A stretch of 52,224 nt of DNA, from assembly GCF_016342705.1 (NCBI RefSeq), contig NZ_JAEINV010000021.1, positions 1-52,224 of the forward strand. Direction: 5' to 3'. This DNA is from Lutibacter sp. Its GTDB lineage: Bacteria; Bacteroidota; Bacteroidia; Flavobacteriales; Flavobacteriaceae. The notes under the pieces are model-generated. The model was not told the DNA's origin and did no database searches. It saw nothing but the letters and a program-made list of their open reading frames with translations. The translations under genes were made by a program, and so were the position numbers. Below are positions 24,799-34,300 of this stretch, in pieces (positions within the stretch are counted from its first letter, which is position 1; each line of letters starts with the position of its first letter).

Positions 24799-25898
24799 CT
24801 AATTATTTTTTGTTGACTTTTATAAAAAGCATCTGCTTGAATTTGTAAAATTTCACGAGCCTTTTGCTTTTTATAATTATACAACTCTTCTTCTTCAGCT
24901 AACTCTTCATAAATGGCTTCATTTAATTTAGCATCGGTATTTAAAATATTTGCTCTTTGACTTTCTTTTTGGTATACCCAAGTTTTAATAGCATTATCAA
25001 TATCCTGAATTTTATAATCGTACTCCCCTTTTGGCGCTATTAATTTAGAAAATATTGGAGAAGTTTCAATTGCTAAAAATAATAAAAAAATAAAAAATGA
25101 TGGTAACCAAGGTAGTTCATTTAAAGCATTAATTCTGGCCATTAAACCATCAAAGCCGTCAATAATAGGCTGTGATTTAACAACTTGGCCATTTTGTTTT
25201 GCTACTAAAGCCACAATTTGAGCTTCTTTTTCATTAATTTTTATTTTATTCTCATTTTTTAATTGTTGCAACTCTAATAAAGAAGCATCATGTTTCTCCC
25301 TCTTTTCTTTGTAAACTGGCCCTTTTCCTAATAATTTTGTTCCTGCTGTTCCTTCTGCTTCAGAAATGTAGGTATCATATAAGGCGTTAGATTCAGCTTC
25401 CTTTGTTGCAATTTCTTGTTTTAATTGGTTGATGTCATTTTGAAAAGCAGTGATTTCAGGAGTAAATTGATTTGCTATTTGATTTTTATTCGCTAAGGTT
25501 AATTCATTCTTTTGAGTTAATATAACTTGGTTAATTTCCTTTTCGAATATTTTCATTTCCAGAGGTTTAGATATAACTACAGCTATAATAATTGCTAAAA
25601 CTATACGTGGTGTTGCCTGCCATATTTCTTTCCATTTATTGTCTTGTTTTTTTATTGTTGAAACAATAAACCTATCTAGATTAAAAATTAACAAGCCCCA
25701 AATTAACCCAAAAAAAACAGCTGTGTAATACGTATCAAAAACAGTAAACAAAGCATAGCTTGATGCAATAAATGCCATTACAGCAGTAAAAAATACCGTA
25801 CCCCCTATTCCTGCAAATTTAATTTGTTCAGCTTTTGAACTTGTTTTTAAAATATCGGTATCTGCGCCAGAGCACATCCAAAAGAATTTTTTAAGCAT
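24795..25898 (-). CDS. DUF4407 membrane protein with coiled coil
   Basis: The 367-aa protein has the DUF4407 layout: N-terminal MLKKFFWMCSGADTDIL, then hydrophobic segments near residues 30-53 and 60-75 and 92-112, with the conserved NLDRFIVSTI between. A long charged coiled-coil region spans about 115-250 (QLKQEIATKEAESNALYDTY and KENKIKINEKEAQIVAL type heptads), followed by a fourth hydrophobic segment (LPSFFIFLLFLAIETSPI, about 272-290) and a charged tail. The function is unknown; the coiled coil probably lies outside the cytoplasm. It converges with the S28/S37 gene with overlapping stops and no hairpin between. Confidence 0.85.
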   Translation of the reverse strand: MLKKFFWMCSGADTDILKTSSKAEQIKFAGIGGTVFFTAVMAFIASSYALFTVFDTYYTAVFFGLIWGLLIFNLDRFIVSTIKKQDNKWKEIWQATPRIVLAIIIAVVISKPLEMKIFEKEINQVILTQKNELTLANKNQIANQFTPEITAFQNDINQLKQEIATKEAESNALYDTYISEAEGTAGTKLLGKGPVYKEKREKHDASLLELQQLKNENKIKINEKEAQIVALVAKQNGQVVKSQPIIDGFDGLMARINALNELPWLPSFFIFLLFLAIETSPIFSKLIAPKGEYDYKIQDIDNAIKTWVYQKESQRANILNTDAKLNEAIYEELAEEEELYNYKKQKAREILQIQADAFYKSQQKIIS

Positions 25899-25999
25899 AA
25901 CATAGTAGTTTGTTATGCAAATAACGCAACTATTTTATGTTTAGTATATTAAAATATTCATAATTTAAATTTATAAAACTTAAAGTACTATATTTTATT

Positions 26000-26078
26000 G
26001 CGTTAGGGATAGAAGAGAAAAGCCCACAGCCTTAGCGAGGACTTGAAACGTATAGCCCGACCGAAGGTAACGCCCAAA
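26000..26078 (-). repeat. Interspersed repeat, copy B
   Basis: Read on the minus strand, it opens with TTTGGGCGTTACC, continues GGTCGGGCTATACGTTTCAA and ends CTATCCCTAACGC, with inverted ends GCGTTA / TAACGC. It is clearly the same family as 16761-16850, and its ends are closer to the form I recall from other Flavobacteriaceae intergenic regions. The interval 25899-26147 holds this element and the promoter of the PhnA-like gene; nothing else is visible. Confidence 0.75.
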
Positions 26079-26097
26079 TTATTGAAATTAAATGGGG

Positions 26098-26128
26098 TTG
26101 TGATACCAAATTTTTAAATGTATTTTTG
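26098..26128 (+). promoter_or_regulatory. Promoter of the PhnA-like gene
   Basis: TTG (26098-26100), a 20-bp spacer and TATTTTTG (26121-26128) match the Bacteroidota promoter. The -7 box overlaps an upstream in-frame ATG (26118) and so favours the ATG at 26148 as the true start. Confidence 0.72.
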
Positions 26129-26147
26129 CGTTTCTAAAAAACAAATA

Positions 26148-26714
26148 ATGAGTTTATCTAAAGAATTATTAGTACGCAGCGATAATAAATGTGAATTATG
26201 TGGCGCTACTGAAAACTTAAATGTCTTTGAAGTAGCACCATCTGCAGAAAACATTGTGGCGTGTTCTACTTGTATTGACCAAATTGAAAACGAAGAAAAT
26301 GTAAATGCAAATCACTGGCGATGTTTAAATGATAGTATGTGGAGTCAGGTTCCGGCCGTTCAGGTAATGGCTTGGAGAATGTTAACTCGTTTGCGTTCTG
26401 AAGGCTGGCCTCAAGACTTATTGGATATGTTATATTTAGATGATGAAACGTTGACTTGGGCAAAGGCTACTGGAGTTGGAGAAGACACCTCAAATAAAGT
26501 TATACACAGGGATAGCAATGGTGTAATTTTAGAAGCTGGCGATTCGGTTGTGTTAATTAAAGATTTACCTGTAAAAGGTTCAAGTATGGTTGCAAAAAGA
26601 GGAACTGCCGTTAGAAGAATTTCATTAGACCATGAAAATGCAGAATATATTGAAGGAAAAGTTGATGGAATACAAATTGTAATTATTACAAAATTTGTAA
26701 AGAAAATTGGATAA
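26148..26714 (+). CDS. PhnA/YjdM-like zinc-ribbon protein
   Basis: The 188-aa protein carries an N-terminal zinc ribbon (CELCGATENLNVFEV ... CSTC, two Cys pairs within about the first 45 residues) and a C-terminal PhnA/YjdM domain of SH3-like type (DSNGVILEAGDSVVLIKDLPVKGSS and GTAVRRISLDHENAEYIEGKVDG in parts). Despite the name, the family is not required for phosphonate breakdown and its role is unclear. The longer frame from 26118 is rejected because its ATG lies inside the predicted -7 box. A terminator shared with tag follows. Confidence 0.88.
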   Translation: MSLSKELLVRSDNKCELCGATENLNVFEVAPSAENIVACSTCIDQIENEENVNANHWRCLNDSMWSQVPAVQVMAWRMLTRLRSEGWPQDLLDMLYLDDETLTWAKATGVGEDTSNKVIHRDSNGVILEAGDSVVLIKDLPVKGSSMVAKRGTAVRRISLDHENAEYIEGKVDGIQIVIITKFVKKIG

Positions 26715-26730
26715 TTCACTTTTTTAAGCA

Positions 26731-26764
26731 TAAAAAAGGATCAACAGATGTTGAGCCTTTTTTA
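26731..26764. terminator. Bidirectional intrinsic terminator
   Basis: The stem AAAAAAGGATCAAC pairs with GTTGAGCCTTTTTT (one mismatch, loop AGAT), with A and T runs on both sides. It lies between the converging PhnA-like and tag genes. Confidence 0.82.
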
Positions 26765-27325
26765 TACTTGCTGATATCTAAAACAATCTTTTATATGGTC
26801 GTTCACCATACCAGTTGCTTGCATATGTGCATAAATTACAGTGGAACCAACAAACTTAAATCCTCTTTTTTTCAAATCTTTTGAAATTATATCCGAAATT
26901 TTAGTTGTTGCTGGAACATCACTCATATTATTCCACTCATTTTTAATTGGAACATTATTTACAAAGCTCCAAATATATGTTGAAAATGAGCCAAATTCTT
27001 CTTGAATTTGTATAAAAGCCAAGGCATTTGAGATAGTTGCTTTAATTTTTAATTTGTTTCTAATAATTCCTGCATTTTGCAATAATTCTTCACTTTTAGT
27101 TTCATTGTATTTAGAAATTTTTCTAAAATCAAAATTATCTAATGCAGCTCTAAAATTTTCTCTTTTTCGTAAAATTGTAATCCAACTTAAACCTGCTTGA
27201 AACGTTTCTAAAATTAAAAATTCAAATAATTTCTTATCATCATAGACTGGAACTCCCCATTCTTTATCGTGATATTCCATATAAAGAGGATCTGTTCCAC
27301 ACCAATTACAACGCTTTTTCTCCAT
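26762..27325 (-). CDS. tag: DNA-3-methyladenine glycosylase I
   Basis: Tag removes 3-methyladenine from alkylated DNA in base-excision repair. The 187-aa protein has the family N-terminus RCNWCGTDPLYMEYHDKEWGVP in parts, with the Cys residues and His of the structural zinc site. It continues with FEFLILETFQAGLSWITILRKRE and ends with FKFVGSTVIYAHMQATGMVNDH, which supplies the second zinc-ligand region. Length and motif order are normal. It is a single gene between a shared terminator and the divergent DUF6146 gene. Confidence 0.95.
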   Translation of the reverse strand: MEKKRCNWCGTDPLYMEYHDKEWGVPVYDDKKLFEFLILETFQAGLSWITILRKRENFRAALDNFDFRKISKYNETKSEELLQNAGIIRNKLKIKATISNALAFIQIQEEFGSFSTYIWSFVNNVPIKNEWNNMSDVPATTKISDIISKDLKKRGFKFVGSTVIYAHMQATGMVNDHIKDCFRYQQV

Positions 27326-27418
27326 TATTTAATTATTTACATACCAGCTAAATTACTTAAATTAAACTAAAAAATGGAATAGTTTTTGTAACTTTAATAC
27401 AATCAATACCAGTTAATT

Positions 27419-27823
27419 ATGAAACCTATATTTAATTGCTTTTTACTTTCACTATTTATAATTAGTTGTGGCTCTAATTTAAAAAGCGTAGCAAATCAAA
27501 ATTCTGATGAAACCGAAAGCGCTGTTAGAATAGCAAATGACAGTTTAGAATACGAAATTATTATTATAGATATTGGGTTTGAAAATTACTTAAATACCAT
27601 AGCAAAACCAGCTAGTTTTTATTCGCAGAATTATTATGAAATGAAAAATAAATTTTATGTAACCCAATGGAATATAAGAGCCAGAAACCCTTTAAAATAT
27701 AATAGTTCAATTTATGAAAACGAAATTGATTATGATTTTAATACAGACTATGGATTGGATGTAAATTACAAATTATACAATTACTTTAAATTTGTTGAAT
27801 ACAAATATAAACAGCGGTTTTAA
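27419..27823 (+). CDS. DUF6146-like small lipoprotein
   Basis: The 134-aa protein begins with a short lipoprotein signal ending IISCGS (Cys near residue 17). The mature part contains LEYEIIIIDIGFENYLNTIAKPASFYS and a strongly patterned FYVTQWNIRARNPLKY ... DYGLDVNYKLYNYFKFVEYKYK, which I associate with the flavobacterial family DUF6146. The function is unknown, and it is presumably membrane-anchored in the periplasm. A near-match -7 box (TAACTTTA, 27389-27396) precedes it, and its stop codon enters the terminator shared with rlmN. Confidence 0.75.
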   Translation: MKPIFNCFLLSLFIISCGSNLKSVANQNSDETESAVRIANDSLEYEIIIIDIGFENYLNTIAKPASFYSQNYYEMKNKFYVTQWNIRARNPLKYNSSIYENEIDYDFNTDYGLDVNYKLYNYFKFVEYKYKQRF

Positions 27824-27861
27824 AACAAAAAAAGCTAGATAAAATCTAGCTTTTTTTGTTT
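27823..27861. terminator. Bidirectional terminator overlapping both gene ends
   Basis: A perfect stem of about 17 bp (AACAAAAAAAGCTAGAT with its complement) encloses a 3-nt loop. It contains the end of the DUF6146 gene on one side and the rlmN stop codon on the other. Confidence 0.9.
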
Positions 27862-28886
27862 GCTAACTGCCCACAGGCAGCATCTATATCTTTACCTCTA
27901 CTTCTTCGTACATTAACAATAATATCGTTCATTTCTAAAATACTAATATAATCGCTTATTGCTTGTTGATTTGCTTGTTGAAAATCACTGTCATCAATAG
28001 GATTATATTCTATTAAATTTACTTTACAAGGTACATGTTTACAAAATTTTACTAAAGCATTTATGGCTTCTTTAGTATCATTTATTCCTTTCCAAACAAC
28101 ATACTCATAAGTAACTCTACTTTCAGTTTTTGCATACCAATATTCTAACGATTCTTTTAAATCTATTAATGGAAATGCTTTACTAAATGGCATAATTTCA
28201 GAACGCACCTCATCAATTGCGGAATGTAAAGAAACTGCCAAATTAAATTTTACTTCATCATCCGCTAATTTTTTAATCATTTTTGGTAATCCCGAAGTTG
28301 AAACGGTAATTCTTCTTGGTGAAATTCCTAAACCTTCAGGTGATGTGATTTTTTCAATGGCCTTTAAAACATTGTTATAATTCATTAAAGGCTCACCCAT
28401 TCCCATAAAAACGATGTTAGAAAGTTTATGATTGTAATACAATAAACTTTCCTGATTTATTGCGGCAACCTGATCAAAAATTTCATCAGGATTTAAGTTT
28501 CGCATCTTTTTTAAACGTGCAGTAGCACAAAAACTACAATCTAAACTACAACCAACCTGACTAGAAACACAAGCTGTTGTTCTAGATTCTGTTGGAATTA
28601 AAACAGATTCTACTATTAATCCATCGTGAAGTTTTACAGCATTTTTTACAGTTCCATCAGAACTGCGTTGCATATGATCTACTTTTATATGATTAATAAC
28701 AAAATTACACTCTAGCATTTCACGAGTTTCTAAAGAAATGTTGGTCATTGCTTCAAAAGAATGTGCACTTTTACTCCACAACCACTCATACACTTGATTT
28801 CCTCTAAAAGCCTTGTCGCCTTGAGAAACAAAAAAATCTCTAAGTTCTGTTTTTGTTAAAGCTCTTATGTCTTTTTTTTCACTCAT
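27846..28886 (-). CDS. rlmN: 23S rRNA (adenine2503-C2)/tRNA methyltransferase RlmN
   Basis: RlmN is a radical SAM enzyme that methylates A2503 of 23S rRNA and A37 of some tRNAs through a methyl-cysteine intermediate. The 346-aa protein shows the cluster motif CSLDCSFCATA (Cx3Cx2C, near residues 112-118) and VFMGMGEPLMN. The C-terminal VNVRRSRGKDIDAACGQL supplies the second catalytic Cys (near 340), and ACVSSQVG supplies the other. The N-terminal helical domain (WLWSKSAHSFEAM) contacts RNA. It follows queA, separated by the queA terminator and a candidate promoter that overlaps it. Confidence 0.96.
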   Translation of the reverse strand: MSEKKDIRALTKTELRDFFVSQGDKAFRGNQVYEWLWSKSAHSFEAMTNISLETREMLECNFVINHIKVDHMQRSSDGTVKNAVKLHDGLIVESVLIPTESRTTACVSSQVGCSLDCSFCATARLKKMRNLNPDEIFDQVAAINQESLLYYNHKLSNIVFMGMGEPLMNYNNVLKAIEKITSPEGLGISPRRITVSTSGLPKMIKKLADDEVKFNLAVSLHSAIDEVRSEIMPFSKAFPLIDLKESLEYWYAKTESRVTYEYVVWKGINDTKEAINALVKFCKHVPCKVNLIEYNPIDDSDFQQANQQAISDYISILEMNDIIVNVRRSRGKDIDAACGQLANKKS

Positions 28887-28905
28887 TATATTGGTTCTAG
28901 TTTAT

Positions 28906-28939
28906 AAAAAGATTCCCGCATTAGCGGGAATCAAACTTA
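28906..28939 (-). terminator. queA terminator with an overlapping candidate rlmN promoter
   Basis: On the minus strand, GATTCCCGC pairs with GCGGGAATC (4-nt loop) followed by TTTTT, a good intrinsic terminator for queA. Immediately upstream of the hairpin, 28939-28932 read TAAGTTTG, an exact -7 match. The transcript start would fall inside the hairpin, so new rlmN transcripts would lack the 5' arm and escape termination. Confidence 0.72.
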
Positions 28940-28955
28940 AAAAAATAGTTTTTTC

Positions 28956-30005
28956 TTAGATAATTAACATCGCATCACCATACGAGTAGAATTTGTATTT
29001 TTCTTTTACAGCTTCATCATACGCTTTCATTAAAAAGTCGTAATCAGCAAATGCAGCAACCATCATCATTAAAGTAGATTTTGGTGTATGAAAATTTGTA
29101 ATCATACAATTTGCAATACTAAAGTCATACGGAGGGAAAATAAACTTATTTGTCCAACCGTTAAATGAATTTAAACGGCTATTAGAAGAAACAGAACTTT
29201 CAACTGCGCGCATTACAGTTGTTCCAACAGCACATACTCTTCTTTTTTTATCAATAGCGTTATTTACTATCTCTACTGTCTCATCATTAATTATGGCTTG
29301 TTCAGAATCCATTTTATGTTTAGATAAATCTTCCACCTCAACAGCGCTAAAAGTTCCTAAACCAACATGTAAAGTTACTTCTGCAAAATCAATTCCTTTA
29401 ATTTCTAAACGTTTCATTAAATGTTTAGAAAAATGCAAACCAGCTGTTGGTGCAGCTACAGCTCCTTCATGTTTTGCGTATATAGTTTGGTAACGCTCTT
29501 CATCTTCTGGTTCAACCGGTCTGTTTATATATTTTGGAAGTGGAGTTTCTCCTAACTCTTGTAATTTTTTTCTGAATTCTTCATAAGAACCATCATATAA
29601 AAAACGTAAAGTTCTTCCTCTTGATGTAGTATTATCAATAACTTCTGCTACTAAACTTTCGTCATCTCCAAAAAATAATTTATTCCCAATTCTTATTTTT
29701 CTTGCTGGATCAACTAATACATCCCACAATCTGCTTTCGGCATTTAATTCTCTTAATAAAAAAACTTCAATTCTAGCACCTGTTTTTTCTTTTTCGCCGT
29801 ACATTCTAGCTGGAAAAACCTTTGTGTTGTTCATAATCATTAAATCTCCTTCATCAAAATAATCAATAATATCTTTAAACAATTTGTGTTCAATAGTTTT
29901 ATCTTTTCTATTTAAAACCATCAATCGAGACTCATCTCTATGTTCTGCTGGGCGTTCAGCTAATAATTCTTCAGGTAAATCGAATTTAAAATGTGATAAT
30001 TTCAT
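28956..30005 (-). CDS. queA: S-adenosylmethionine:tRNA ribosyltransferase-isomerase
   Basis: QueA transfers the ribosyl group of SAM to 7-aminomethyl-7-deazaguanine in tRNA, giving epoxyqueuosine. The 349-aa length is normal. Family motifs are [22 protein letters not shown] at the N-terminus, [44 protein letters not shown], and [18 protein letters not shown] near the C-terminus (in parts). No other queuosine genes are adjacent. It has one of the best promoters in the window and its own terminator, so it is a single-gene unit. Confidence 0.97.
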   Translation of the reverse strand: MKLSHFKFDLPEELLAERPAEHRDESRLMVLNRKDKTIEHKLFKDIIDYFDEGDLMIMNNTKVFPARMYGEKEKTGARIEVFLLRELNAESRLWDVLVDPARKIRIGNKLFFGDDESLVAEVIDNTTSRGRTLRFLYDGSYEEFRKKLQELGETPLPKYINRPVEPEDEERYQTIYAKHEGAVAAPTAGLHFSKHLMKRLEIKGIDFAEVTLHVGLGTFSAVEVEDLSKHKMDSEQAIINDETVEIVNNAIDKKRRVCAVGTTVMRAVESSVSSNSRLNSFNGWTNKFIFPPYDFSIANCMITNFHTPKSTLMMMVAAFADYDFLMKAYDEAVKEKYKFYSYGDAMLII

Positions 30006-30028
30006 GTATTATTTTTATTAATTGTGCG

Positions 30029-30060
30029 CAAATATACAACATCGGCATAGGCGTTGTCAA
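30029..30060 (-). promoter_or_regulatory. Promoter of queA
   Basis: On the minus strand, TTG (30060-30058), a 21-bp spacer and TATATTTG (30036-30029) are followed by the queA ATG 23 bp downstream. Confidence 0.75.
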
Positions 30061-30093
30061 GTGTTTATGAATAAAACTTTGTTTTTTAGGTTT

Positions 30094-31308
30094 TTATAGT
30101 GTTACTTTTCCAAAATCAGCCCAAAATGTTGGGTAACTTTTTGAAACAACATCAGCATCTTCTATTATAATTGGAACCTTTAATGCTAGTGGAGCAAAAG
30201 CCATGGCCATTCTATGATCGTGATAGGTAGCAACACTAATATTCTCTTTTATTTTTGAAGATTTTTTTAAATGTAAGGTTTCATCAGTTATTTCCACTTC
30301 TCCACCCAATTTTTCAATTTCTGTTTTTAAAGCAACCAACCTATCGGTTTCTTTAATTTTTAAGGTGTGTAATCCTGTTAAAAAACATTCAATTCCTAAC
30401 CCAAAACAAGTAACAGCAATTGTTTGCGCAATGTCTGGAGCAGATTTTAAATCTAAAGTTAAAAGGTTAAAATCTCCAATTTTTGATTCGTTTGATAATA
30501 GAATTGAATTTTCTTCAAATACTGTTTTTACGCCTAATTGTTGATAAATTTCAGCTAAAACAGCATCGCCTTGTAAACTTGATTGCTTATATGAAGACAA
30601 TTTAATTTTAGAATTTGCACTTAATGCACATAAACTGTAATAATAAGATGCAGAACTCCAATCCGATTCTACTACAATAGTTTTTGAAGGGATTTCTGGT
30701 TTTGGATGAATTGAAATACTATCATCATCCCAAGAAAGTTCAACCCCTAACCCAGCTAATAAAGTCAATGACATTTTTATATAAGGAACAGATGTTATTT
30801 CGCCTTTAAACTTTAATTTCAAGCCATTTTCTAGAATAGGTGCAATTAAAAGCAATGCAGAAATATATTGACTACTCACATTTCCTTCAATTTCAACAAA
30901 ACTTTTAGTTAGTTTTTTTCCTGTAATTTTTAGTGGTGGAAATCCTTCGTTTTCAACATATTCAATATTTGCACCTAATGAAATTAACGCATCAACCAAA
31001 ATTTTAATTGGTCGTTCTTTCATTCTATGTGAACCTGTTAAAATAATTTCTGAATTTTCTTTTACCGAGAAATAAGCAGTTAAAAAACGCATTGCTGTAC
31101 CAGCATGTCCAATATTTATTTCTTTTGAAGTATTTGAAAGCGCGTTTTTAACCAATACAGAATCATCTGAATTTGAAACATTCTCAATTTTTAAATTTGG
31201 GTAAAACTCTTGTAAAACCAACAATCTATTTGTTTCACTTTTAGAACCCGTAATTTCAATTGTACCAGATACAACTTTTTCAATTTTATTAATTTTTAAG
31301 ATACTCAT
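30094..31308 (-). CDS. aroA: 3-phosphoshikimate 1-carboxyvinyltransferase (EPSP synthase)
   Basis: AroA joins shikimate-3-phosphate and PEP in chorismate synthesis. The 404-aa protein is slightly shorter than the usual 425-430 aa but has the key motifs: GSKSETNRLLVL near residue 21 (PEP/shikimate binding), GHAGTAMRFLTAY near 68 (LxxGNAGTxxR-like), SSQYISALL, SSASYYYSL, and LKIKETDRLVALKTEIEKLG with DHRMAMAFAPLAL near the C-terminus (in parts). No other aro genes are nearby. A near-match -7 box (31321-31314) lies almost at the start codon; the true promoter is uncertain. Confidence 0.95.
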   Translation of the reverse strand: MSILKINKIEKVVSGTIEITGSKSETNRLLVLQEFYPNLKIENVSNSDDSVLVKNALSNTSKEINIGHAGTAMRFLTAYFSVKENSEIILTGSHRMKERPIKILVDALISLGANIEYVENEGFPPLKITGKKLTKSFVEIEGNVSSQYISALLLIAPILENGLKLKFKGEITSVPYIKMSLTLLAGLGVELSWDDDSISIHPKPEIPSKTIVVESDWSSASYYYSLCALSANSKIKLSSYKQSSLQGDAVLAEIYQQLGVKTVFEENSILLSNESKIGDFNLLTLDLKSAPDIAQTIAVTCFGLGIECFLTGLHTLKIKETDRLVALKTEIEKLGGEVEITDETLHLKKSSKIKENISVATYHDHRMAMAFAPLALKVPIIIEDADVVSKSYPTFWADFGKVTL

Positions 31309-31393
31309 TAGTGTAAAATTAGTCGCTTTTAATAAATTTATTTTTAATAGCTTTACTTTTCAGATTATTTTTCAATCAATTCAACCAAAAGTC

Positions 31394-34300
31394 ATGAAAA
31401 AATACCTTTTTTTAATTTGCTGCTTTTTCTTTTTATCAGTGCACAAAGTTAATGCTCAAAAAATAGTAACCAAATTTAGTGAAGAATTTTACAAATCTAT
31501 TCAATGGCGTAATATTGGACCATTTAGAGGGGGAAGAAGTGCTGCTGTAACTGGTGTTTCGGATAAAGCAAATTTATATTATTTTGGATCAACTGGCGGC
31601 GGCGTATGGAAAACTACTGATGCTGGAAATACATGGAGCAACATTTCTGATGGCTTTTTTGGCGGATCAGTAGGTGCAATTGCAGTTAGCGAATCTGATA
31701 ATAATGTAATTTATGTTGGCAATGGTGAAGTTACCGTACGAGGAAATGTTTCTTCAGGAGATGGTATGTGGAAAAGTGTTGATGCCGGAAAAACTTGGAA
31801 ACATATTGGTTTAGAAAAATCTAGACATATTCCAAGAGTGCGTGTTCATCCTAAAAATTCAGACATTGTTTTTGCTGCAGTTTTAGGAGATTTGTACAAA
31901 TCATCTGAAGAAAGAGGAATTTACAAATCTGTTGATGGTGGAAAAAACTGGAAAAAAGTATTATTTTCAAATTCCGATGCTGGAGCCGTAGATTTAATTA
32001 TCAATCCCACAAATCCACGTATTTTATATGCATCCACTTGGAATGTTAGAAGAACTCCTTATAGTTTATCAAGCGGCGGCGATGGTTCTGCAATTTGGAA
32101 AAGTACCGATGAAGGTGAAAATTGGGTAAATATTTCAACTAATGAAGGACTTCCAAAAGGCATTTGGGGAATTAGTGGAATAGCTGTTTCACCCTTAAAT
32201 TCAGATATTATTTGGGCTTTAATTGAAAATAATGATGGTGGCGTTTACAAATCTTTAGATGCTGGTAAAACTTGGAAACTAGTAAATAGCGACAGGGCTT
32301 TACGTCAACGCGCTTGGTATTATACGCGCATTTATGCTGACACTCAAGACGAAAATACTGTTTATGTAGTGAATGTTAGTTATCATCAATCTAAAGATGG
32401 CGGCACTACTTTTAAATCGTTTAATGCACCTCATGGTGATCATCACGATTTATGGATTGCTCCTGAAGATAATCAACGTATGATTATTGCCGATGATGGC
32501 GGTGCGCAAATAAGTTTTGATGCTGGTGAAAATTGGAGTACAATGATGAATCAACCAACAGCACAATTTTACCGAGTGGTAACTGATAATTATTTTCCGT
32601 ACAGAATTTATGGCGCACAACAAGATAATTCAACCGTTCGAATTTCTCATAGAACAAATAGCGGAACAATTAGCGAGAGTGATTGGCAAAGCACCGCTGG
32701 TGGAGAAAGCGCACATATTACTGTTGATCCTTTAAATAATGATATTGTGTACGGAGGAAGTTATGGTGGTTTGTTAACAAGAGTAAATCATAAAACCGAT
32801 GAAAGCAGAGTGATAAATGTTTGGCCAGATGACCCAATGGGACACGGAGCGGAAGACATGAAATATCGTTTTCAATGGAATTACCCAATTTTCTTTTCAC
32901 CACACAATAAAAAGAAATTGTATACTGCCTCAAATCATTTGCACGTAACTTATAATGAAGGACAATCTTTTGAAGTAATTAGTCCAGATTTAACAAGAAA
33001 CGATCCAAAAACCTTAGGAGTTTCTGGTGGACCAATAACAAAAGACAATACTGGCGTAGAATATTACGGAACTATTTTTGCCGCTGTAGAATCTCCTTTT
33101 GAAGAAAATTTAATTTGGACCGGATCGGATGATGGATTGGTACATATTACAAAAGATGGTGGCAAAAACTGGGAAAATGTTACACCAAAAAAAATGCCTG
33201 AGTGGATGCTAATTAACTGCATTGAAGTTGATCCTTTTATTGCTGGTGGTGCTTATATTGTAGGAACACGTTACAAAATGGGTGATTATGCTCCCTACAT
33301 TTACAAAACCGAAGATTATGGAAAATCTTGGAAACTACTAATAAATGGAATGGCCTCAGAACATTTTACAAGAGCTTTAAGAAGTGATCCAAATAGAAAA
33401 GGATTGTTATATGCCGGAACCGAAAATGGCATGTATATCACTTTTGACGATGGTTTAAATTGGAGTCCTTTCCAATTGAATTTACCAATTGTTCCCATTA
33501 CAGATTTAACTATAAAAAACAATAATTTAATTGCTGCAACACAAGGAAGATCCTTTTGGTTGATTGATGATTTAACACCGTTGCATCAAATTAATACTGA
33601 AATTATTTCAAAAGAAGCTTTCCTATACAAACCAATGGATAGTTATAGAATGGGTGGAAGTAGCAGAATGTCAAAAACTGCTGGACAAAATCATCCTGGC
33701 GGCGTTTTAATTAATTATTATGTGAAAAATGTTTCAGAAAAAGATACTATTTCATTGGCCTTTTTTGAAGCGGATGGGAAGCATATTAAAACATTTTCAA
33801 CCAATCCAGATGAAGATCAAAACGAAGAAAAATTAAAAGTTGAAAAAGGTTCAAACGTATTTAACTGGGATATGCAATATCCTGATGCTGAAAAAATTAA
33901 AGGTATGATTTTATGGTGGGCGTCTTTAAATGGACCAAAAGCATTACCTGGAAATTATAAAGTTAAGTTATCTGTAAATGAAGAAATAGTTTCTGAACAG
34001 CAATTTACATTGTTAAAAGATCCAAGAAGTTCTGCAACGGATAATGATTTACAAAAACAATTTAATTTTATTATTGAAATTCAGGAAAAGCTAACAGAAA
34101 TTCATAAAACATTAAAAAATATTACAATAGTTAAAACTCAAATTGAACAACTGAAAAAATCTATTTCAGATAAAGAAAAAAACAAAGAAATTATTGAATT
34201 TGCAGATACTATTGTTAAAAACCTTACTACTTATGAAAATGAATTGTATCAAACAAAAAGTAAAAGCAATCAAGACCCTTTAAATTTTCCAATTAAGTTA

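Noticed and set aside
26118..26147. Longer N-terminus for the PhnA-like protein
   Set aside because: The upstream ATG overlaps the predicted -7 box, and the extra residues do not fit the zinc-ribbon start.
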